Source: Prochlorococcus sp. AG-409-L21
GTDB taxonomy: Bacteria; Cyanobacteriota; Cyanobacteriia; PCC-6307; Cyanobiaceae
Direction of reading: 5' to 3'
DNA length: 64,000 nt
NCBI GenBank assembly: GCA_003215475.1
Contig: QCKH01000004.1
Location: 1 to 64,000 of the forward strand
The notes beneath the pieces were generated by a model. It was not told the origin of the DNA. It did no database searches and saw only the letters and a list, made by a program, of their open reading frames with translations. Both the position numbers and the translations under genes were made by a program. Positions 1 through 9,008 of this stretch are shown here, one piece after another (position 1 is the first letter of the stretch; the number at the start of each line of letters is the position of its first letter).

Positions 1-1
1 A

Positions 2-169
2 GATAAAATTTTAGGTAAAATAATGTCAATATCAACGGAAACTTTAGAAGAAAATGAAATATTTAATAAATGTAGTGGGTATGTAAATAATAACAATAAT
101 AAAATCATCCCCTACATTTATAGAAATGGAAGAGAGGACAAAAATAATAACATTAGCGTCATTTGTTGA
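2..169 (+). CDS. C-terminal fragment of an upstream protein of unknown function (truncated by window edge)
   Basis: Open frame from the window start (…DKILGKIMSISTETLEENEIFNKCSGYVNNNN…SVIC*) ending at TGA 167-169; overlaps the next ORF by 44 nt. Confidence 0.4.
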   Translation, partial: DKILGKIMSISTETLEENEIFNKCSGYVNNNNNKIIPYIYRNGREDKNNNISVIC

Positions 170-533
170 TGTAGATAAGGTAGAGGGGTTTAGTAGTTAC
201 ATAAATAAAAGGTTTAGAATACCACAAGATAAAATGTTTATTTACACATCCCCTCAAGAAGAAGGAAAAAAAATACTAACATTTAGATTATATTTAAGAG
301 AAGGAAAAAAAATTAATACAAAATCGTTTTTCCCAACTACAATCATCACCCATAAGAAAGGAGAGTGTTTTTATACTATTAATGCACTGAATAAATTAAT
401 AGAAAGTGAAGTAGATACTGGTAATGTGAATCATAAAGAATATAAAATAGACTGGGACAAATATCAAAATAAAATGTTAATAACTAAAGATAAAGAACTT
501 TCAATAATTGATATTCAACGTAATTTTTCTTAA
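126..533 (+). CDS. hypothetical protein (135 aa)
   Basis: Intact ORF, ATG start, same orientation as neighbours. Confidence 0.7.
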   Translation: MEERTKIITLASFVDVDKVEGFSSYINKRFRIPQDKMFIYTSPQEEGKKILTFRLYLREGKKINTKSFFPTTIITHKKGECFYTINALNKLIESEVDTGNVNHKEYKIDWDKYQNKMLITKDKELSIIDIQRNFS

Positions 534-564
534 TATCGTTATATTTATTATAAAAGACATTAAT

Positions 565-747
565 ATGGACAAAAATAAAGAAAATAAAAAAACTAAAGAT
601 TTAGAAAATTCACTTAACGAATTTCTTAACGTTACAGAAGAGAAAGAATGTGAAGGTGAAGAATGTTTAATTAATGACGGAAAAGAAATTGTTGAGAGAG
701 TAGACAAAATTTATAAAACTACAGACGGAAGACAACTATTAATATAG
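565..747 (+). CDS. small hypothetical protein (60 aa, MDKNKENKKTKDLENS…)
   Basis: ORF track starts upstream at 508; ATG 565 chosen because it lies just after an ATATTTATT element and gives a typical hydrophilic N-terminus. Confidence 0.6.
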   Translation: MDKNKENKKTKDLENSLNEFLNVTEEKECEGEECLINDGKEIVERVDKIYKTTDGRQLLI

Positions 748-751
748 AAAC

Positions 752-1471
752 ATGGATAAGAAAAAATTATTATCGGAAGAATTAAAAAGACATATGGAAT
801 TGTTGGAATACACATTCTATATGGAAGATAGAGTAAATGGTGACGCAGAAACTGAAGACTTATTATTAAGTGCGGAAAAGATTTTTGAACAAGATCCTGT
901 ACCGGGTGAGGATGAAGACCCATTTGCAGATGTCGCAGACGAAGGAGGTGAAGATGACCCATTCGCAGATACTGAAACAGAAGAAGAAACTGAAGAAGTA
1001 GAAACTGACCCTTTTGCTGGTGATGAAGGTGCGGAAGTAGAAGATGAATTTGCTACTGAAGAAGGTGGTGAAGAGACTGTAGAAGTAGATGTGACAGATA
1101 TTGTAGATAAATCTGAACAAACTAGAGCTGAAATAGAAGGACTTACTTCTAAAATGGATGAGTTATTAGGTAAGTTAGGAGATTTAGAGGGTAAAGTAGG
1201 TGATATGGATCAAGTTATCAATAAAATAGATGATTTAGAAAACGAAATCGCAGAAAGAAACCCAACACCAGTAGAAAGATTAGAAATGAGATCAATGGAT
1301 TCCTTTCCATATAGTGTTTCCTTAACTGATTATTGGACAGATAAAGAAGGTTATGATGTAGGTGGTGAAGAAAAAGAAGAATATGTCATCACTCAAAAAG
1401 ACGTAGAAGATTATAGTGCAACAGAGATTAAAGATTCCTTTGACTATAATAAAAATGATGAAAATTCATAA
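752..1471 (+). CDS. acidic protein with DPFA repeats, coiled-coil; possible prohead core/virion component
   Basis: 239-aa ORF; repeated (E/D)DPFA(D/G) motifs in an E/D-rich segment, then a predicted coiled coil. Confidence 0.7.
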   Translation: MDKKKLLSEELKRHMELLEYTFYMEDRVNGDAETEDLLLSAEKIFEQDPVPGEDEDPFADVADEGGEDDPFADTETEEETEEVETDPFAGDEGAEVEDEFATEEGGEETVEVDVTDIVDKSEQTRAEIEGLTSKMDELLGKLGDLEGKVGDMDQVINKIDDLENEIAERNPTPVERLEMRSMDSFPYSVSLTDYWTDKEGYDVGGEEKEEYVITQKDVEDYSATEIKDSFDYNKNDENS

Positions 1472-1486
1472 AATTTAAAAATTTAA

Positions 1487-1518
1487 TTTGACAATTAAAC
1501 CAATAATGTGTATCTTTA
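1487..1518 (+). promoter_or_regulatory. Bacteroidota-type promoter candidate (TTTG-N20-TATCTTTA)
   Basis: -33 TTTG and -7 TAnnTTTR-like elements at 20-nt spacing; overlaps the terminator hairpin. Confidence 0.4.
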
Positions 1519-1537
1519 ATCATTATTGGTTTTTTTT
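1499..1537 (+). terminator. rho-independent terminator
   Basis: ACCAATAATG … CATTATTGGT inverted repeat followed by TTTTTTT. Confidence 0.75.
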
Positions 1538-1559
1538 ATTACAACAATTAAAAAATCTT

Positions 1560-1591
1560 GTTGACTTTTAAGAAAAACTTTATTATATTTA
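1560..1591 (+). promoter_or_regulatory. Bacteroidota-type promoter candidate (GTTG-N20-TATATTTA) upstream of the SSB gene
   Basis: Same spacing as other candidates; 32 nt upstream of ATG 1624. Confidence 0.5.
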
Positions 1592-1623
1592 AAATTAATT
1601 AATAAACTTTAAAAATAATTAAA

Positions 1624-2541
1624 ATGAGTAAAAACAGTTTAGACGCAATTCTGTCTCAGTATGAGAGTAATACTGAAAACAGTTCAAAAAAACCTAAGAT
1701 ATCTAATGAGGATAGACTTAAAAAGTATTTCACAGAAAAACTTCAGCAAGGTGTTAAAAACGCCACTAGAAGATTTAGGATATTACCAGCAAAAGATGGT
1801 AAGTCTCCATTCGAAGAAGTGTATTTTTATGAAAGACAAGTAAATGGTAAATACGAAAAAATTTACTGTACTAAATTAAATGATGGTGAATATTGCCCAA
1901 TCTTTGAAGCTAAAGAAGCTTTATTAATGGAAGGTAGTAAGAAAGCCAAAGAAATGGCGAGAGAGTATACTCCTCGTAAATTTTATGTGGTAAAAGGTAT
2001 CGATAGAGATAACGAAGATCACGGTGTTAAATTTTGGAGATTCAAACATAATTACACAGGGAATGGTGTAATGGATAAATTAATGCCTTTATTCAAATTA
2101 AAAGGTGATATTACAGATGCTAGAGAAGGTAGAGATATTATTATCACTACTAATCGTAATGAAAAAGGTTGGAGTGTTGTAACTTCAATTATGTGTGATG
2201 ATGTTACTATTTTAACAGAAGATACTACTAAAGCTAATGATTGGTTTAATAATGAAGAAACATTTAGAGATGTGTATTCTAAAAAACCATTAGAGTATTT
2301 AGAAATTGTTGCGAAAAATATGACACCTGTATGGGATTCGGAACAATCTAAGTATGTGGCGGAAGAAGAAAAAGACGAAAAAGAAACCGCTTCATTAGAG
2401 GATGAAATTAATTTTATGAGAGATGATTCTCAATCTACTACAACCACCAATAGTGGTGTAAGTGAATCAGAGGGTAATACTGATGACGATAAAGTTACAG
2501 TAACTCAGTTAGATGAAGAATCAGATGATTTACCATTTTAA
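1624..2541 (+). CDS. single-stranded DNA-binding protein, T4 gp32-like
   Basis: 305 aa; gp32-like core (KNATRRFRILPAKDGKSPFEEVYFYE… GVKFWRFKHNYTGNGVMDKLMPLF…), acidic C-terminal tail ending DDLPF. Confidence 0.85.
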   Translation: MSKNSLDAILSQYESNTENSSKKPKISNEDRLKKYFTEKLQQGVKNATRRFRILPAKDGKSPFEEVYFYERQVNGKYEKIYCTKLNDGEYCPIFEAKEALLMEGSKKAKEMAREYTPRKFYVVKGIDRDNEDHGVKFWRFKHNYTGNGVMDKLMPLFKLKGDITDAREGRDIIITTNRNEKGWSVVTSIMCDDVTILTEDTTKANDWFNNEETFRDVYSKKPLEYLEIVAKNMTPVWDSEQSKYVAEEEKDEKETASLEDEINFMRDDSQSTTTTNSGVSESEGNTDDDKVTVTQLDEESDDLPF

Positions 2542-2563
2542 TTTTATTTAATAATTAAAATAA

Positions 2564-2597
2564 AAAATAGGTCTTCTTGTTAGGAGACCTATTTTTG
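2564..2597 (+). terminator. rho-independent terminator
   Basis: AAAATAGGTCT … AGACCTATTTTT hairpin with T-tract. Confidence 0.8.
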
Positions 2598-2612
2598 TAA
2601 AAATTAATAGAT

Positions 2613-3662
2613 ATGCCAAAAAAACCAATTAAGAAAAAAACAACGGATTTCTCTAGTATAAGGAAAAAGTTTTCTTCAAAAGAAAAATATAAAGAACAAA
2701 AATATTTTGATTTAGGTGAAGCGTTTCAAAAAGCTACAGGAATTCCGGGACCGGCACAAGGTCAAATCAATATGTTATTAGGACATTCAGATACAGGTAA
2801 AACTACTGCTCTTATTCAAACTGCCGTAGACGCACAAAAGAAAGGAATACTACCAGTTTTCATAATAACCGAACAAAAATTCAGTTTTGAACATGCTAAA
2901 CAAATGGGTTTAGAAACTGAGTATGTTGAAGAAGTAGATGAAGAAAGTGGAGAAATCGAAGCGTTTTGGGATGGATTTTTATTATATAAGTTAGGGTTTG
3001 AATATATTGAACAGGCTTTTGAATATGTAACTGAAATTTTAGATGCACAAAAAGCAGGTGAAATACCTCACGATATAGTATTTTTATGGGATTCTATTGG
3101 TACTATACCTTGTAAAATGAGTTTTGAGGGTAAAGGGGGAAATCAACATACTGCTAGAGTAATATCGGAGAAATGGGGTATGGGTATGGCACAAAGAATT
3201 ACCTCTTCCCGTAAAGAGTCTTCACCTTATACTAATACAATGGTATTTGTTAACCAACCATGGGTTGAGTTAGCAGATAATCCATTTAGTCAACCTAGAA
3301 TCCAACCCAAAGGGGGGCAGTCTATTTACTTATCTTCTGCGTTAGTATTTTTATTTGGTAATCAGAAAAGTTCTGGTGTTTCTAAATTGAATGCAACCAA
3401 TAAAGGTAGAAAAGTAAATTTTGCGGTTAGAACTAAAGTAGGTATACATAAGAATCATATGAATGGTTTAGGGTATGCAGACTGTAGAATCTTAGCTACC
3501 ACACATGGGTTTATTGAAGATGATAAGAAATCAATAGATTCTTATAAATCTGAATATAAAGAATATTGGTCACATGTGTTTGATAGTGTAGGAGAAGAAG
3601 TAGATTTCACTATAGAAGAAGGTGATCATATTGAGGCACCTGTTGAATATGCTGATAGATGA
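2613..3662 (+). CDS. uvsX: UvsX/RecA-like recombinase
   Basis: Walker A GHSDTGKTTALIQ; DIVFLWDSIGTIP Walker B-like; RecA/UvsX-type arrangement next to SSB and helicase. Confidence 0.85.
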   Translation: MPKKPIKKKTTDFSSIRKKFSSKEKYKEQKYFDLGEAFQKATGIPGPAQGQINMLLGHSDTGKTTALIQTAVDAQKKGILPVFIITEQKFSFEHAKQMGLETEYVEEVDEESGEIEAFWDGFLLYKLGFEYIEQAFEYVTEILDAQKAGEIPHDIVFLWDSIGTIPCKMSFEGKGGNQHTARVISEKWGMGMAQRITSSRKESSPYTNTMVFVNQPWVELADNPFSQPRIQPKGGQSIYLSSALVFLFGNQKSSGVSKLNATNKGRKVNFAVRTKVGIHKNHMNGLGYADCRILATTHGFIEDDKKSIDSYKSEYKEYWSHVFDSVGEEVDFTIEEGDHIEAPVEYADR

Positions 3663-3692
3663 AAAATTGTTTAACTATAAGTAATATGTTAA

Positions 3693-4736
3693 GTGTCGAG
3701 ACCATCTAAAAAAAAGAAATACACTAATACCCTGTTAATCGATGGGGATTCATTATTAAAAACTGCTTATCACGGTGCAAAAAATCTTTATTATAAAGAA
3801 ACACATATAGGTGGTATATATCAATTTCTTACTATGTTAAGAAAATGTTTAAATGAACATCGATATGATAGGGTGTTTGTATTTTGGGACGGTATATTCA
3901 GTGGTAGATTAAGATATGATATCTATAAAGAATATAAATCAAATAGAGATAAGGATTTTTATAACGAACAACCACCCTCCGAACCCGACTTATACGTTCA
4001 AAAAGAACGTGTTATGGGTTATTGTGAAGAATTGTTTATTAGACAGTTTATTGATGAAGTAATAGAGGCAGATGATAGTATTGCATATTACTGTTCTCAA
4101 ATTAAAGAAGATGAGAAAGTAGTTATAATGACTAATGATAGAGACATTCTACAACTCATTAATGAAAGAGTGGGTGTATACGTTATAAATTTAAAAACTA
4201 TTGTGACAAGTACTAATTTCGCCAATTATTTCAAACATCATTATAGTAATGTTAAATTGTTAAAAATTATTTCAGGAGATGCTAGTGATAATATAAAAGG
4301 GATTAAAGGTGTTAGCGAAAAAACACTATTAAAATATTTTCCGGAAATATCTTCCAAAACTTTGACATTGGATGAAATTTTTAGTAAAATTGAAAGTATA
4401 CAAAAAGAAAGAAAAACTAGATTGAAAACATTAGATAATATAATTAATAAAGTGACTTTAGGTATACAGGGGGAGAGTATATTTGAAATCAACGAAAAAA
4501 TTATAAATCTAAAAAAACCTTTGTTAACAGAATCTTCTAAAGAAAGTCTAGATGAGTTATTTGTTTCACCTATTGATCCTGAAGATAGGAATACAAAAAA
4601 TGTAATTAAGATGATGTTAGAAGATGGGTTAACAATGGCAATACCAGGGGGTAGAGATGGGTATATAAATTTTCTACAACCTTTTTTAAGAATAATAAAA
4701 AAAGAACAAAGTTATTACAACAAAATTAAAAATTAA
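3693..4736 (+). CDS. 5'-3' exonuclease / RNase H-like FEN family
   Basis: LLIDGDSLL, VFVFWDG…RYDIYKEYKSNR, MTNDRDILQL, ISGDASDNIKGIKGVSEKTLLKYF (H3TH); GTG start. Confidence 0.85.
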   Translation: MSRPSKKKKYTNTLLIDGDSLLKTAYHGAKNLYYKETHIGGIYQFLTMLRKCLNEHRYDRVFVFWDGIFSGRLRYDIYKEYKSNRDKDFYNEQPPSEPDLYVQKERVMGYCEELFIRQFIDEVIEADDSIAYYCSQIKEDEKVVIMTNDRDILQLINERVGVYVINLKTIVTSTNFANYFKHHYSNVKLLKIISGDASDNIKGIKGVSEKTLLKYFPEISSKTLTLDEIFSKIESIQKERKTRLKTLDNIINKVTLGIQGESIFEINEKIINLKKPLLTESSKESLDELFVSPIDPEDRNTKNVIKMMLEDGLTMAIPGGRDGYINFLQPFLRIIKKEQSYYNKIKN

Positions 4737-4747
4737 AAGTAGAAGTT

Positions 4748-5209
4748 ATGAAAAAGAATTATGAAAATCTTCCTTATGAATTTTTATTACTAATTAATGG
4801 CAAACCTATTGTTGGTAGAAATTTTCAAGTTAAAGGTTTTAATGTAGATAGTTTAAGATCGATAGAATTAAAAGAAACTATAGATGAGGCAGCAGCGGTT
4901 ATTGAAAACCAATTTCAATTAAAAAGTGAAGCCTATTTATGGAGATATTATAACCCATATTTATCTCAAACTAGCGAAGAAGTTGATGGTTTAAAAAAAG
5001 ATGTTTATGAAAATGAAGACTTTTTTACATTACAAATTAAAGTTAAGGGAAGAGTAGTAGCACAAAAGATTTTTAGTGGAAATGACTACCCACCAAAGGT
5101 AAGATATGACGTTGATATCAGATCAATTATTCCTGAAATCATTGCCACAATACAAAATGGCTTGACTTTGAAAAAATATACTAAAGAATATTGTGGTTAC
5201 ACACTTTAG
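4748..5209 (+). CDS. hypothetical protein in replication cluster (153 aa)
   Basis: Intact ORF between exonuclease and helicase. Confidence 0.75.
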   Translation: MKKNYENLPYEFLLLINGKPIVGRNFQVKGFNVDSLRSIELKETIDEAAAVIENQFQLKSEAYLWRYYNPYLSQTSEEVDGLKKDVYENEDFFTLQIKVKGRVVAQKIFSGNDYPPKVRYDVDIRSIIPEIIATIQNGLTLKKYTKEYCGYTL

Positions 5210-5245
5210 TGTATATTTATTAATATATCAAAATTGATAAAAAGA

Positions 5246-6637
5246 ATGACTAAAGAAAAAGAAAAAAATTTAGGTTATTTAGGATGGAGTTTTCAAGTAA
5301 AGTTAGTCAAACAATTAATTGAAGATACTAAGTTTTCTGAAGAAATTATGGATATTATCGATGCAAAGTATTTCGATAATGAGTACCTTAGATTAATTGT
5401 GGCTTGTCTTAAAAATTATTATGAAAGTTACGATACTATACCTACATATGACACTATATTTCAATTAATAAGGGTAGATATTAAAAGAGAAATTGCGAGA
5501 GACTCAGCAATTGAAATGGTTAAGGAGGTTAAAAATGTTGACAATAAAGATTGTCTACACACACAAGAAGTTGCCACTAAATTTTGTAAACAACAAGAAC
5601 TTAAAAAAGCTACAAATAAAATACAAAATATTTTAGAAGCAGGTGATTTTGACAGATATGATGAGTGTGAAGATATTTTAAAAGAAGCATTATCAGTAGG
5701 TGGGGAAAAAGACAATGGTATTGATGTTTTTCACGCAATTGATGAAGTACTTAGTGATGATTTTAGAAATCCAGTTCCAACAGGATTGGTTGGGATAGAT
5801 AACTTAATGGATGGTGGACTATCTAAAGGTGAATTAGGGGTTATTTTAGCACCTTTTGGTGTTGGTAAAACAACATTAATTACCAGAATGGCAAATACTG
5901 CATATAACTTAGGATATAATGTAGTACAAATCTTTTTTGAAGATAATCCAAAGGTTATTCAAAGAAAACATATGACATGTTGGACAGAAATACCTTTAAA
6001 TGAATTAACTGAAAGAAAAGAAGAAGTCAAAGAATTATTACCACAATTTAGAGAAAGAGAGGGTAATCTTATTTTGAAAAAAATGCCAAGTGATGGTACT
6101 ACTATTAATCATATAAAACAATATTTAAGAAAATTAACTTCTAATGGTACTAAACCAGATATTGTTTTTGTTGATTATATGGATTGCGTTGTACCAACTA
6201 AACAATTTAAAGATGAATATGCAGGTGAAGGAAATGTTATGAGACAATTCGAAACTATGATTTCAGAATTAGATATTGTTGGTTGGACTGCAGTACAAGG
6301 AAACAGAAGTTCAATAGGGGCAGATGTTGTAAAAGCAGATATGATAGGTGGGTCAATTAAAAAAGGACAAATTGGACATTTCATAATATCTGTAGCAAAA
6401 ACTTTAGAACAAAAAGAAGAAGGTACTGCCACAATGGCAATATTAAAATCTAGATTCGGTAAAGATGGGATGATTTTCGAAGATATTTTATTCGATAATG
6501 GATCATTAAAAATTGATACTAGTATATCTAGTGACGTTTCATTCTTAGAACACCAAAGAGGTGAAGAGAAAAGAAAGTCTCAGATGGTAACGGAAGCATT
6601 ACGTAAGAAAAGAGAGACATTCGGGGGAAATAAATAA
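5246..6637 (+). CDS. DnaB-like replicative helicase (T4 gp41-like)
   Basis: LAPFGVGKTTLITRMANTA Walker A, IVFVDYMDCV Walker B, DnaB-C region; ATG 5246 preferred over upstream TTG 5234. Confidence 0.85.
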   Translation: MTKEKEKNLGYLGWSFQVKLVKQLIEDTKFSEEIMDIIDAKYFDNEYLRLIVACLKNYYESYDTIPTYDTIFQLIRVDIKREIARDSAIEMVKEVKNVDNKDCLHTQEVATKFCKQQELKKATNKIQNILEAGDFDRYDECEDILKEALSVGGEKDNGIDVFHAIDEVLSDDFRNPVPTGLVGIDNLMDGGLSKGELGVILAPFGVGKTTLITRMANTAYNLGYNVVQIFFEDNPKVIQRKHMTCWTEIPLNELTERKEEVKELLPQFREREGNLILKKMPSDGTTINHIKQYLRKLTSNGTKPDIVFVDYMDCVVPTKQFKDEYAGEGNVMRQFETMISELDIVGWTAVQGNRSSIGADVVKADMIGGSIKKGQIGHFIISVAKTLEQKEEGTATMAILKSRFGKDGMIFEDILFDNGSLKIDTSISSDVSFLEHQRGEEKRKSQMVTEALRKKRETFGGNK

Positions 6638-6663
6638 TAATAAAAAAAAGAACTAGTAAAAAA

Positions 6664-8523
6664 ATGGAGTTATCAAGCAAAATTTTATCTGATATTACTG
6701 TGTATATGAAATATGCTAAGTACTTACCAGAGTTGAATAGAAGAGAAACGTGGAACGAATTAGTTACCCGTAACAAAGAAATGCATCAGAAAAAATATCC
6801 TCATATTGCGGATAAAATTGATGATGTGTATAAATTTGTTTATGAGAAAAAAGTATTACCCTCAATGAGGAGTATGCAATTTGGGGGAAAACCAATAGAC
6901 ATATCACCTAATAGAATTTATAATTGTGCATATATGCCAATTGATCATATTGATTCATTTAGTGAATGTATGTTTTTATTGTTAGGGGGGACTGGAGTTG
7001 GTTATTCAGTACAAAAACATCATGTAGAAAAATTACCACCAGTTAATAAACCATATAGTAAAAGAACTAAAAGATTTTTAATTGGGGACTCTATTGAGGG
7101 TTGGGCTGACTCTATTAAAGTTTTAATGAAGTCTTATCTTAATGGTAAAAGTTCTAGAATAGTGTTTGATTATTCAGATATAAGACCAAAAGGTGCGAGA
7201 TTAGTTACTTCAGGTGGTAAAGCACCGGGACCTCAACCATTAAAAGAATGTATTGTTAAAATAACTGGTATTTTAGACTCTAAGGAAGACGGTGATCAAT
7301 TAACTACTTTAGAAGTACATGATATTGTTTGTCATATTGCAGATGCAGTATTGGCGGGTGGTATAAGACGAGCAGCATTAATTAGTTTATTTTCTGCTGA
7401 TGATATGGAAATGATTGGTTGTAAATCTGGTAATTGGTGGGAAACTGAACCACAAAGAGGTAGAGCCAATAATTCAGCGGTTTTAATGAGACATAAGATT
7501 ACTAAGAAGTTTTTCTTAAAATTATGGAAGAGGGTTGAATTAAGTGGTTCTGGAGAACCAGGAATATACTTAAACAATGATAAAGATTGGGGAACTAATC
7601 CTTGTTGTGAAATTGCCTTAAGACCTTATCAGTTCTGTAATTTATGTGAGGTTAATGTGTCAAACATTGAATCACAAGAAGATTTAAATGAAAGAGTAAA
7701 GGCGGCAGCATTTATTGGTACACTACAAGCAGGGTATACTAATTTTCATTATTTAAGAGATATTTGGCAAGAAACTACAGAAAAAGAGGCATTGATAGGT
7801 GTTAGTATGACAGGTATTGGTAGTGGTAGAGTATTAGGGTACGATATGGAAGAAGCAGCCAAATTAGTTAAGAAAGAAAATTCTAAAGTATCTAAACTTA
7901 TTGGTATTAATAAGTCGGCTAGGACAACTACTGTTAAACCTGCAGGTACTACGTCTCTTACATTAGGAACATCTTCAGGTATTCATGCGTGGCATAACGA
8001 CTTCTATATTAGGAGAGTAAGAGTAGGTAAGAATGAGTCTATTTATAATTATTTAAATACACATCATTCTGAATTATTGGAGGATGATTATTTTAGACCA
8101 CATGATACCGCAGTAATTTCAATACCCCAAAAAGCACCAAAAGGTTCTATTTTGAGAACAGAATCTCCATTTGATTTATTAGAAAGAGTTAAAAAAGTAG
8201 CAACTGAATGGGTGAGAGCGGGACATAATAAAGGTTCAAATAGTCATAATGTATCTGCCACTATTTCCCTTAAAGATGAAGATTGGGAATTAGCAGGTGA
8301 ATGGATGTGGGAAAACAGAGAACATTATAATGGTTTATCGGTTTTACCTTACAATGGTGGTACATACGTACAAGCTCCATTTGAAGACTGTACAGAAGCA
8401 GATTATGAAAGAATGATGAAAACCCTAACTGAGATTGATTTATCTAATGTAATCGAAGAAAAAGATGAAACAAATCTAAGTGGAGAACTAGCTTGTGCAG
8501 GTGGTGCATGTGAAATCACATAA
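6664..8523 (+). CDS. nrdJ: class II (adenosylcobalamin-dependent) ribonucleoside-triphosphate reductase
   Basis: RIYNCAYMPIDH, NPCCEIALRPYQFCNLCEVN active-site region, C-terminal CAGGAC pair; single-polypeptide RTPR-type, no small-subunit gene nearby. Confidence 0.85.
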   Translation: MELSSKILSDITVYMKYAKYLPELNRRETWNELVTRNKEMHQKKYPHIADKIDDVYKFVYEKKVLPSMRSMQFGGKPIDISPNRIYNCAYMPIDHIDSFSECMFLLLGGTGVGYSVQKHHVEKLPPVNKPYSKRTKRFLIGDSIEGWADSIKVLMKSYLNGKSSRIVFDYSDIRPKGARLVTSGGKAPGPQPLKECIVKITGILDSKEDGDQLTTLEVHDIVCHIADAVLAGGIRRAALISLFSADDMEMIGCKSGNWWETEPQRGRANNSAVLMRHKITKKFFLKLWKRVELSGSGEPGIYLNNDKDWGTNPCCEIALRPYQFCNLCEVNVSNIESQEDLNERVKAAAFIGTLQAGYTNFHYLRDIWQETTEKEALIGVSMTGIGSGRVLGYDMEEAAKLVKKENSKVSKLIGINKSARTTTVKPAGTTSLTLGTSSGIHAWHNDFYIRRVRVGKNESIYNYLNTHHSELLEDDYFRPHDTAVISIPQKAPKGSILRTESPFDLLERVKKVATEWVRAGHNKGSNSHNVSATISLKDEDWELAGEWMWENREHYNGLSVLPYNGGTYVQAPFEDCTEADYERMMKTLTEIDLSNVIEEKDETNLSGELACAGGACEIT

Positions 8524-8545
8524 ATTAAACTACATAATATAAATT

Positions 8546-8575
8546 AAGGTGTCTTTTTAGACACCTTTTTTTTTA
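8546..8575 (+). terminator. rho-independent terminator
   Basis: AAGGTGTCT-TTTT-AGACACCTT followed by T-tract. Confidence 0.85.
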
Positions 8576-8608
8576 TATAACCTTTTCTTTTAAAAAATTT
8601 ATTGTAGA

Positions 8609-8617
8609 ATATTTATA
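8609..8617 (+). promoter_or_regulatory. late-promoter-like motif ATATTTATA
   Basis: Exact motif shared by many intergenic regions; 5 nt before ATG 8623. Confidence 0.5.
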
Positions 8618-8622
8618 TACAT

Positions 8623-9006
8623 ATGGCAGATGTAAGATATATAAATATTGATTTCCCTTTTAGGAATAGTGAAAAAGGATTTTATTTTAAATTAAATAAA
8701 ACAGATAAAGAAGCAATAAAGGCAGATTTACTTCATTTATTATTAACTAATAAGGGAGAAAGATTATATATGCCTGATTTCGGTAGTGATTTAAAAAAGT
8801 TTATATTCCAACCCAATGATAATATCACACATAGTGAAATTAGAGATAATCTAAATGAGACAATAAAAAGATATATTCCTAATTTAGTGGTGGATAGTAT
8901 AGAATTTAAAAAAAATGACGTTGAAGAAGTAATAATAGTAGAATTAAAATATACAGTAGTAGAAGGAACATTTTCATCTTCTGATGTATTACAAATAACA
9001 CTTTAA
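8623..9006 (+). CDS. baseplate wedge protein, gp25/GPW family
   Basis: DLLHLLLTNKGERLYMPDFGSDLKKFIFQPND motif typical of GPW/gp25. Confidence 0.9.
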   Translation: MADVRYINIDFPFRNSEKGFYFKLNKTDKEAIKADLLHLLLTNKGERLYMPDFGSDLKKFIFQPNDNITHSEIRDNLNETIKRYIPNLVVDSIEFKKNDVEEVIIVELKYTVVEGTFSSSDVLQITL

Positions 9007-9008
9007 CT

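Noticed and set aside
1661-1843. ORF nested in the SSB gene (60 aa)
   Set aside because: Lies fully inside a strongly supported gene in another frame
6640-6664. Cobalamin riboswitch in front of the class II reductase
   Set aside because: Only about 26 nt between genes, too short for a riboswitch
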